Below, piece by piece: positions 1 to 5,982 of a stretch of 14,067 nt of DNA. How positions within the stretch are numbered: position 1 is the stretch's first letter; every line of letters starts with the position of its first letter. The stretch is from CAYLSO01 sp964386525. GTDB lineage: Bacteria > Eisenbacteria > RBG-16-71-46 > DASYSL01. The notes beneath the pieces are model-generated. The model worked only from the letters and a program-made list of their open reading frames with translations. It did no database searches and was not told the origin of the DNA. A program made the translations under genes and the position numbers. The DNA is taken from positions 1 through 14,067 of the forward strand of contig CAYLSO010000113.1 of NCBI GenBank assembly GCA_964386525.1, read 5' to 3'.

Positions 1-979
1 GGAGTTCCTCTGGCAGGAGGGGCACACGGCGCACCGCACCGCCGAGGAGGCGATGGAGGAGACCCTGCGCATGCTCGAGGTCTACCGCGCCTTCCTCGAG
101 GAGGACCTCGGCGTGCCGGTGCACAAGGGGCAGAAGTCGGATTCGGAGAAGTTCGCCGGCGCCGAGCGCACCTACTCGGTCGAAGCCCTGATGCGCGACG
201 GCAAGGGGCTGCAGGCCGGCACCTCGCACTATCTCGGCCAGCACTTCGCCAAGGTCTTCGACATCACCTACCAGGACGAGCAGGGGCAACGGCAGCACGT
301 CGAGCAGACCTCGTGGGGGGTGAGCACGCGGTTGGTGGGGGCGCTGATCATGACCCACGGCGACGACGCCGGGCTGCGCCTGCCGCCGCGGGTCGCACCC
401 ATCCAGGTGATCGTCGTGCCGATCTACCGCAAGCCCGAGGAGCGGACCGCGGTGACCGCCTTCATCGAGCGCGTCACGGCGGCGCTCAGCGCCGCGGGGG
501 TGCGCTGGAAGGTGGACGCCGACGACACGCAGAGCCCCGGCTTCAAGTTCAACGAGTGGGAGCGGCGCGGGGTGCCGGTGCGCTTCGAGGTCGGCCCGCG
601 CGACGTGCAGGGCGAGCAGGTCTTCGCGGCGCGCCGCGACCGGCGCGAGAAGCAACCCCTGCCGCTGGCCGAGCTGGGGCCGCGCACCCTGGCGCTGCTC
701 GAGGACGTTCAGCGCGGCCTGTTCGAGCAGGCGGTGGCCTACCGCGACGCCGCCACCGGCGACGCCGAGACCCTCGACGAGATGGCCGCCGCCCTCGATA
801 CGCGCCGCGGCTTCGTGCGCGTCCGCTGGTGCGGGGAAGCGGCGTGCGAGGCCCTGGTCAAGGAGCGCACCGCCGCCACGCTGCGCTGCCTGCCGCTGGC
901 CGACGGGCCCGACCCCGGGCCGTGCGCCGTCTGCGGGCGGCCGGCGCCGCGCCGCGCGCTGTTCGCGAAGGCGTACTAG
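1..979 (+). CDS. proS: Prolyl-tRNA synthetase, archaeal/eukaryotic type, 3' part (partial)
   Basis: This class II aminoacyl-tRNA synthetase charges tRNA-Pro with proline in the cytoplasm. The gene enters the window already in frame (first full codon at base 2), and 325 residues are visible. The first of them, EFLWQEGHTAH, is the end of motif 2. Motif 3 follows as TSWGVSTRLVGALIMTHGDD, and then an anticodon-binding domain beginning near PIQVIVVPIYRK. The C-terminus has paired cysteines (WCGEAAC, then CAVCG) that match the zinc-binding domain of the archaeal/eukaryotic-type ProRS (ProS type 3), and the protein ends in a tyrosine (FAKAY), as expected for that type. The bacterial-type editing insertion is not seen in the visible part, but its site would lie upstream. 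The next gene follows after 39 bases. The identification is firm; only the 5' end is missing. Confidence 0.96.
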   Translation, partial: EFLWQEGHTAHRTAEEAMEETLRMLEVYRAFLEEDLGVPVHKGQKSDSEKFAGAERTYSVEALMRDGKGLQAGTSHYLGQHFAKVFDITYQDEQGQRQHVEQTSWGVSTRLVGALIMTHGDDAGLRLPPRVAPIQVIVVPIYRKPEERTAVTAFIERVTAALSAAGVRWKVDADDTQSPGFKFNEWERRGVPVRFEVGPRDVQGEQVFAARRDRREKQPLPLAELGPRTLALLEDVQRGLFEQAVAYRDAATGDAETLDEMAAALDTRRGFVRVRWCGEAACEALVKERTAATLRCLPLADGPDPGPCAVCGRPAPRRALFAKAY

Positions 980-985
980 AGCGAT

Positions 986-1004
986 CCCGGCCGCGCCGGC
1001 CGGG
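986..1004 (+). other. Perfect 8-bp stem-loop between proS and the ompA-like gene
   Basis: CCCGGCCG (986-993), loop CGC, CGGCCGGG (997-1004). The stem begins seven bases after the proS stop codon and ends just before the Shine-Dalgarno sequence of the next gene. There is no T-run after it, so it is not a canonical intrinsic terminator. It may be a processing or stabilising hairpin, a weak terminator, or a structure that limits read-through translation. Confidence 0.5.
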
Positions 1005-1018
1005 GGAAGGAGACCCGC

Positions 1019-2203
1019 ATGACCCGCCGCATCCACGCCCTGAGCAGCCCGCTCCTGGTCCTCGCCCTGCTGGCCGCCGCCGCGCTTCCGGCGGCCGGGC
1101 TGCCGAGCCTCAAGAAGATCAAGGACAGCACGAAGAAGACGGTGAACGACGTCTTCGGATCGCAGCCGGACACCGCCGCGCGGACGGTCCCGGCGACCGC
1201 GCCCGCCGCCGCCAGCGGCACCGCGGCCCCCGCCGCCGACCCCAAGGCGGGCAAGCCCGGCGAAGGGGCCTGGCTCAACTACGACTTCGTGCCGGGCGGC
1301 CGGGTGCTCTTCTTCGACGACTTCACCAACGACCCGGTGGGCAACTTCCCGCACCGTCTCGAGCTGGTGGAGGGCAACATGGAGATCGCCGAGTGGAGCG
1401 GCCGGCGCCTCCTGCGCGTCACGAGCTGGGACAGTGAGTTCGACGTGCCCCTGCCGACGCCCCTGCCCGAGCGGTTCACTGTGGAATTCGAGATGAGCGG
1501 CCCGCACGGACGATGGATCGAGGTGTCCGCCGACCCGCAGGGGAGCCGGGACGCCGACTTCTCGCGCGTCTGGTGGGCGCCCCGCGGCCTCGAGGTCCGG
1601 GGTGGACCGGGCGGCAAGGCGGCGGTGAACTTCGACCGCGACCTGGACGACAAGCTCTTCTTCTGCCGGCTGATGGTGGACGGGAAGTACTTGAAGGCCT
1701 ACACCAACGAGACGCGCAACGCCAACATTCCCAACTCCACCTTCGGGCGGGCGAGCAAGCTGCACTTCCTCATCGAGGCCGAGGACGCGCATCCTATCTT
1801 CATCGGCCCCATCCGCATCGCCGAGGGCGGGCGCATCCAGCTCTACGACAAGCTGGCGAGCGAGGGCCGCGTCGCCACGCAGGGCATCCTCTTCGACACC
1901 GGCTCGGACCGCATCCGCCCCGAGTCCACACCGACGCTGACCGACATCGCGCAGATGCTGACGCTGCACGCCGACCTCAAGCTGCGCATCGAGGGGCACA
2001 CCGACAACGTCGGCGACGCGGCCGCCAACCAGGCGCTGAGCGAGAAGCGCGCCGCGGCGGTGAAGGCCTACCTGGTGGGCAAGCACCAAGTCGATGCGGC
2101 CCGGCTGGAGACGGCGGGCCTCGGGGCGAGCAAGCCGGTGGCGCCCAACGACACCCCCGAGGGCCGCCAGACCAACCGCCGCGTCGAGCTGGTCAAGCTC
2201 TAG
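1019..2203 (+). CDS. Exported OmpA-family protein with a central beta-sandwich-like domain
   Basis: This is a 394-residue envelope protein predicted to tether the outer envelope to peptidoglycan. An ATG with AAGGAG eight bases upstream sets the start. Residues 1-27 form a signal peptide (MTRR, then a long Leu/Ala core ending PAAG). Residues about 28-85 are a low-complexity Ala/Pro/Thr linker. Residues about 93-275 begin VLFFDDFTNDPVGNFP and look like a jelly-roll/LamG-like fold; this part is inferred from pattern only. Residues 285-394 are an OmpA C-terminal domain. It contains FDTGSDRI and GHTDNVG with Asp329, and SEKRAAAV with Arg344. The 15-residue spacing equals that of the diaminopimelate-binding Asp/Arg pair of E. 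coli OmpA. There is no N-terminal transmembrane beta-barrel, so it is not a true OmpA porin. The heptosyltransferase gene starts ten bases downstream. Confidence 0.9.
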   Translation: MTRRIHALSSPLLVLALLAAAALPAAGLPSLKKIKDSTKKTVNDVFGSQPDTAARTVPATAPAAASGTAAPAADPKAGKPGEGAWLNYDFVPGGRVLFFDDFTNDPVGNFPHRLELVEGNMEIAEWSGRRLLRVTSWDSEFDVPLPTPLPERFTVEFEMSGPHGRWIEVSADPQGSRDADFSRVWWAPRGLEVRGGPGGKAAVNFDRDLDDKLFFCRLMVDGKYLKAYTNETRNANIPNSTFGRASKLHFLIEAEDAHPIFIGPIRIAEGGRIQLYDKLASEGRVATQGILFDTGSDRIRPESTPTLTDIAQMLTLHADLKLRIEGHTDNVGDAAANQALSEKRAAAVKAYLVGKHQVDAARLETAGLGASKPVAPNDTPEGRQTNRRVELVKL

Positions 2204-2213
2204 CGCCGCGACC

Positions 2214-3239
2214 GTGAGACTCGGCGTCCGCCTGCCCAACTGGCTTGGCGACGCGCTCCTGGCGCGCCGCGCCGTGGACGCCCTCGCGGCGGCCCACGCT
2301 CCGGAGGCGCTGACCATCGCCGCGCCGCCGGCCATCGTGCAGCTGCTGGCCGGCGACCACCCGCGCGCCGCGTGGCTGGCCACCGGCCACGGGCTCGGGG
2401 CGGCGCTCGCCCTGGCGGACGCGTGGAAGCGGACCGGGATCGAGCAGACCATCAGCTTCCCGACCTCCTTCTCTTCACGACTGGCGGGGTGGCGCAGCGG
2501 AGCGCGCGGGCGCCTCGGCCTGGGGCCGCGCCCGGTCGGCCGCCGGGAGCCCGAGGCGAGCCTCTGGCTGACGCGAGCCGTGGCCCGCGCAGCGCGTGGC
2601 GAGCGGCACCTGGAGGACGAGTACTGCGACCTCGCAGCGGCCGGCGGGGGCGCTCCGGCGGCGCGGCGCCGCCTCACCCCGCCCCCCGCGGCCGCGGAGG
2701 CAGCCGCCGCGCTCCTGGGCGATCGGGGAGAGGCGCCTTACGTGGCCGTGGCTCCCGGGGCGCGCTACGGGCCGGCCAAGCGCTGGCCGGCGGAGCGCTT
2801 CGCGCGCGCCGCCGACCTGGCTGCCGCGGCGCTGGGGGGAGCCGCCGTGGTGCTGGTCGGGGAAGCGGCAGACGCCGCGGCCTGCGCCCAGGTGCGCGAC
2901 CGGCTGGCCGCGCCGCCGGCCGACCTGAGCGGCCGCACCGACCTGCCGACGCTGGCCGGCGTGCTCGCGGGTGCGCGTGGCGTGCTCGCCAACGATTCCG
3001 GCGCCGCACATCTGGCGGCCGCCCTCGGCGTCCCGACCGCGGTGCTCTTCGGCTCCACCGATCCGCGCTGGACCGCGCCGCGCGGCCCGGCCGTGGCCAT
3101 CCTGTGGCACCGCCTGCGCTGCGCCCCTTGTTTCCGGCGCACTTGCCCGTGGGTCGACGGCTACGCGTGCCTGCGGGTGCTGGATCCGGAAGCCGCAGCC
3201 GCGGCTCTCACGGCGCTCGCGCCGCCGACGGCCGCGTGA
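2214..3239 (+). CDS. waaF: ADP-heptose:LPS heptosyltransferase (family GT9)
   Basis: This 341-residue glycosyltransferase adds L-glycero-D-manno-heptose from ADP-heptose to the LPS inner core at the cytoplasmic face of the inner membrane. The GTG at 2214 is chosen because it gives the family's usual start, RLGVRLPNWLGDALL, which places Asp13 where the catalytic Asp of WaaC/WaaF lies. The nucleotide-sugar half shows VAPGARYGPAKRWP and LANDSGAAHLAAALGVPTAVLFGSTDPRW, both typical of heptosyltransferase II. Near the C-terminus are four cysteines, Cys303, Cys306, Cys311 and Cys319. No Shine-Dalgarno sequence precedes the GTG. It lies ten bases after the previous stop, so translation is probably coupled or re-initiated. 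The WaaF rather than WaaC or WaaQ assignment rests on motif resemblance and is less sure than the family. Confidence 0.88.
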   Translation: MRLGVRLPNWLGDALLARRAVDALAAAHAPEALTIAAPPAIVQLLAGDHPRAAWLATGHGLGAALALADAWKRTGIEQTISFPTSFSSRLAGWRSGARGRLGLGPRPVGRREPEASLWLTRAVARAARGERHLEDEYCDLAAAGGGAPAARRRLTPPPAAAEAAAALLGDRGEAPYVAVAPGARYGPAKRWPAERFARAADLAAAALGGAAVVLVGEAADAAACAQVRDRLAAPPADLSGRTDLPTLAGVLAGARGVLANDSGAAHLAAALGVPTAVLFGSTDPRWTAPRGPAVAILWHRLRCAPCFRRTCPWVDGYACLRVLDPEAAAAALTALAPPTAA

Positions 3240-4876
3240 GGGTCCTTTTCGCGTCTTCGCTGCGCGGCTGGGGCGGCGGGGAGGAGTGGTTCGTCCGCGC
3301 CCCGCTCGCGCTGGCGGAGCGCGGCCACGAAGTGCGCCTGGCGGCGCGGCGCGGCTCGCTGCTCGCCCAGCGGGCGCGCGAGCGCGGCCTGCGCGTGCAC
3401 GAGGTGGACTACGGCGGCGTAGCCGACCCCCGCGCGCCGCTGCAGCTGGCGGCCATCCTCGCCGACCAGCACGCCGACGTGGCGGTCGTGAACCTCGAGA
3501 AGGAACTTGTCGCGCTCGCCCTGGCCGCCCTCGGCCGCCCGGGCGTGGCCCTGGTCTGCCGCCGCGGCAGCGATTTCCCCGTGCGCCCGACGCCGCTGGC
3601 GCGCTGGCTCTACGGGCACTCCGTGCGGCGGGTGCTGGTCAATTCCCCGGGCATCGCCGAAACCCTGGCCACGCAGGGCCTGCGCCTGCCGCGCGATCTG
3701 CTGCGGCTCCTGCCCAACGGGCTCGACCCGCAGGCCAACGACCCCGCCGATCGGGCCGCGCGCGCCGCCGACTGGCCGCCCGGACCCGGGGCGCGCCTGA
3801 TCTCGGTGGGGGAGCTCTCGCAGCGCAAGGACCCGCGCGGGGTGCTCGAGGCGCTGGCCCGCGTGCGGCATCCGTGGCGCCTGCTGTGGGTGGGAGAAGG
3901 CCCGGCGCGGCGCGAAGTGGAGGCCCTGATCGCCCGCCAGCCGTGGGCCGGGCGCGTACGCCTGCTGGGAGCGGTGCCCCAGGCACGCCGCTGGACCGCA
4001 GCCGCCGACGCGCTTGTGCTCTTCTCTGCCAGCGAGGGGCAGCCCTGGGCGGTGCTCGAAGCGCTCGTCGAAGGGATCCCGGCGGTGGTTACGCGCTTAC
4101 CCGGTCTGGCCGGACTCGTCGAGGACGGAGTGAGTGGGTTCGTGGTCGAGGCCGGAGACGTGGAGGGCCTGGCGCGCACGGTCGAGAGCGTGCTGGCCGA
4201 TCCCGACGCGGCGCGCGCCGCCGGTCGGCGCGGCGCCGACCGCGCGCGCGAGCAACTCGGCGAGGGCCCGGTCTACGACCGCCTCGAGCACCTTCTCGAA
4301 GGGGCGCGCCTGGCGGCGCGGCGCCCGCGCCGCGCCGTCTTCCTCGACCGCGACGGCACTCTGCTCCCCGAGATGGGGGCGCTCTCACGCGCCGACGCGG
4401 TGCGCCTGTTGCCGGGCGTGGCCGCGGCCCTGCGCCGGCTGGCGCACGCTGGCTACGCGCTGGTCGTGGTGACCAACCAGGCGGCCATCGGCCGCGGCCT
4501 GGTGCGCCCCGCGGACGTGCGCGCGGTGCACGCGCGGCTGCGCCGGCTGCTGCGCGCCGAGGGCGTCGAGCTGGCGGGGATCTTTCTCTGCCCGCACCGG
4601 CCCGAGGACGCGTGCCCCTGCCGCAAACCCGAACCCGGGCTGCTGCTCACGGCGGCGCGCACTCTCGGCTTGGGGCTCGGGGAATCCTGGCTGGTGGGGG
4701 ACTCGGCGCGGGACGTGGAGGCAGCCGCCCGCGCCGGCGTGCGGGCGCTGCTGGTGCGCACCGGCTGGGCGGGCGGCGAGCCGGGTGGGCCCGGCCCCGC
4801 CGTCGCCGGGCAACGCGCCGAGACCTGCGACGATCTGCAGGCGGCGGCGCGCCGCATCGTGCGCAGCGGCGCCTAG
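3236..4876 (+). CDS. Fusion of GT-B glycosyltransferase and GmhB-type heptose bisphosphate phosphatase
   Basis: The 546-residue protein starts at a GTG that overlaps the previous stop (GTGA), so the two genes are translationally coupled. Residues 1 to about 355 are a GT4-like glycosyltransferase: GWGGGEEWFV near the N-terminus, PNGLD at the inter-domain region, VGELSQRKDP opening the second Rossmann half, and the donor-binding E-x7-E pair Glu267/Glu275 in SEGQPWAVLE. Residues about 365-546 are a HAD-IIIA phosphatase. FLDRDGT carries the nucleophile Asp371 and the acid/base Asp373, and VVVTNQAAIGRG follows. The zinc site is Cys452, His454, Cys460, Cys462, with Lys464 next to it, and GDSARD completes the motif set. 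This matches D-glycero-D-manno-heptose-1,7-bisphosphate 7-phosphatase. No in-frame start codon lies in the linker before FLDRDGT, so the phosphatase must be made as part of the fusion. The sugar acceptor of the transferase half is unknown. Adjacency to the heptosyltransferase supports an LPS-core role. Confidence 0.87.
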   Translation: MRVLFASSLRGWGGGEEWFVRAPLALAERGHEVRLAARRGSLLAQRARERGLRVHEVDYGGVADPRAPLQLAAILADQHADVAVVNLEKELVALALAALGRPGVALVCRRGSDFPVRPTPLARWLYGHSVRRVLVNSPGIAETLATQGLRLPRDLLRLLPNGLDPQANDPADRAARAADWPPGPGARLISVGELSQRKDPRGVLEALARVRHPWRLLWVGEGPARREVEALIARQPWAGRVRLLGAVPQARRWTAAADALVLFSASEGQPWAVLEALVEGIPAVVTRLPGLAGLVEDGVSGFVVEAGDVEGLARTVESVLADPDAARAAGRRGADRAREQLGEGPVYDRLEHLLEGARLAARRPRRAVFLDRDGTLLPEMGALSRADAVRLLPGVAAALRRLAHAGYALVVVTNQAAIGRGLVRPADVRAVHARLRRLLRAEGVELAGIFLCPHRPEDACPCRKPEPGLLLTAARTLGLGLGESWLVGDSARDVEAAARAGVRALLVRTGWAGGEPGGPGPAVAGQRAETCDDLQAAARRIVRSGA

Positions 4877-4885
4877 AAGCCTGAC

Positions 4886-5968
4886 CTAGCGGCTGCCGCG
4901 GACGGCCGCCAGGCGATACGCGGACCCGTCGTTCGACGGGGCGTACTGCAGCCGGAAGCCCGCGAAGCGCAGTTGCGAGGGGCGCAGCCACTCGCCCGTC
5001 ACGAGGTCCTCCAGACGCTCGGGATAGACGCCCTTCTCCGCCTGATAGACGTCGAGCGCCATCTGCACGTCGATCCAGCTGCGGCGCCCGAACGGATCGC
5101 TCTCCGGCGGCCCCTGGGCCGCCGGCGCGCCGCGCCGCAGCGGCGAACTGAAGAACAGCAGCAGGACGAGGGCGACGGCGTAGGCGCCGGTGGCGGCGAT
5201 CTCGCGCGAGCGCGACGGCCGCGGCACCGGGATCTCCGCCTCCGGGACGTCGCCGCCGACGTCGCGGGTGCCCACGATCTCGATCCAGCGGTTCTCCATC
5301 AGGCGCCCGACGCCCTCCATGGCCTCGTAGTCGGTGAGCGGCGACTGCGCCACCACCTCGGCCAAGGTGCGCCGGCCGTCCACCAGCCCGAACAGCTCCG
5401 TCTCGCTGTCGGACAGCGGCGCGTCCGGGTCGGGCAGCTCGCGCAGGCCGAGGATGACGTGGGCGTCCGGCAGCTCGCTCATCTGCCGCCGGTATTCGTC
5501 GACCCGCCGCGCGGCCTCCATCAGCAGGCTGTCGGTGGAGAGCGAGACGCGCAGGGCGCTGTCCGGCGGGACCACGGCGGTGAACGAGTACTCCCCGTCC
5601 TCCCAGCGCAGCATGCGGAAGAGCAGGTCGAGGACGACGCGCTCGTAGAACGAGGTGAGCTCTTCGGCGTCGATGTAGCGGCCGTTGAGCAGCAGGTCCA
5701 CCAGGTCCCGGCCGCTCTCCGCGTTGAGCGACTCGATGCCGCGCAGCTGCTCCTCGGAGAGCCAGCGCACGCGGCGCAGGAACTTCATGAGCGGGTCGCC
5801 GGGCGACAGGCCGGGCTCGCGCGCTCCGGCGATACGCCCGTCGAGGAAGTAGAGCGAGAAGCGCTCGGAGCCGCGTGTCAGCTGCAGCCGCCCCGTCTTC
5901 TTCTGGCTCGAGAGCAGCTGGACGATCTCCCAGAGGGCGAACTCGCGAAGCGAACCTGACATGGCCAT
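4886..5968 (-). CDS. DUF4388 domain protein with one TM helix and a pseudopilin-like tail
   Basis: This 360-residue protein is of unassigned function. Residues 4-130 are a DUF4388 (PatA N-terminal-like) region: SGSLREFALWEIVQLLSSQK, then KTGRLQL, FLDGRIAGA and a GDPL segment. Residues 185-232 resemble a small winged-helix-like module (FGLVDGRRTLAEVV, EGVGRLMENRWIEIV). A single transmembrane helix lies at about 258-274. The last 60 residues contain ALDVYQAEKGVYPERLEDLV and end in a Tyr-rich strand region. This is the pattern of the soluble part of type II secretion/type IV pseudopilins, but here it lacks the pilin N-terminal helix and prepilin site. The ATG at 5968 is chosen because AGGAGG lies eight bases upstream; the second ATG at 5962 would be 14 bases away. 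It is co-transcribed with the TPR gene upstream, whose stop overlaps this ribosome site. DUF4388 proteins are often linked to two-component or gliding/motility regulation, but nothing here proves that. Confidence 0.75.
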   Translation of the reverse strand: MAMSGSLREFALWEIVQLLSSQKKTGRLQLTRGSERFSLYFLDGRIAGAREPGLSPGDPLMKFLRRVRWLSEEQLRGIESLNAESGRDLVDLLLNGRYIDAEELTSFYERVVLDLLFRMLRWEDGEYSFTAVVPPDSALRVSLSTDSLLMEAARRVDEYRRQMSELPDAHVILGLRELPDPDAPLSDSETELFGLVDGRRTLAEVVAQSPLTDYEAMEGVGRLMENRWIEIVGTRDVGGDVPEAEIPVPRPSRSREIAATGAYAVALVLLLFFSSPLRRGAPAAQGPPESDPFGRRSWIDVQMALDVYQAEKGVYPERLEDLVTGEWLRPSQLRFAGFRLQYAPSNDGSAYRLAAVRGSR

Positions 5969-5976
5969 GGCGCGCT

Positions 5977-5982
5977 CCTCCT
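5977..5982 (-). promoter_or_regulatory. Ribosome binding site overlapping the upstream stop codon
   Basis: On the minus strand the sequence reads TAGGAGG. TAG (5983-5981) ends the TPR membrane protein gene, and AGGAGG (5982-5977) is the Shine-Dalgarno sequence of the DUF4388 gene, eight bases from its ATG. The overlap shows that the two genes form one translationally coupled operon. Confidence 0.8.

Noticed and set aside
313..1437. Long plus-strand open frame across proS and the ompA-like gene
   Set aside because: Its translation is Arg/Gly/Ala-rich low-complexity sequence in a different frame from two clearly conserved genes. This is the usual shadow of GC-rich coding DNA.
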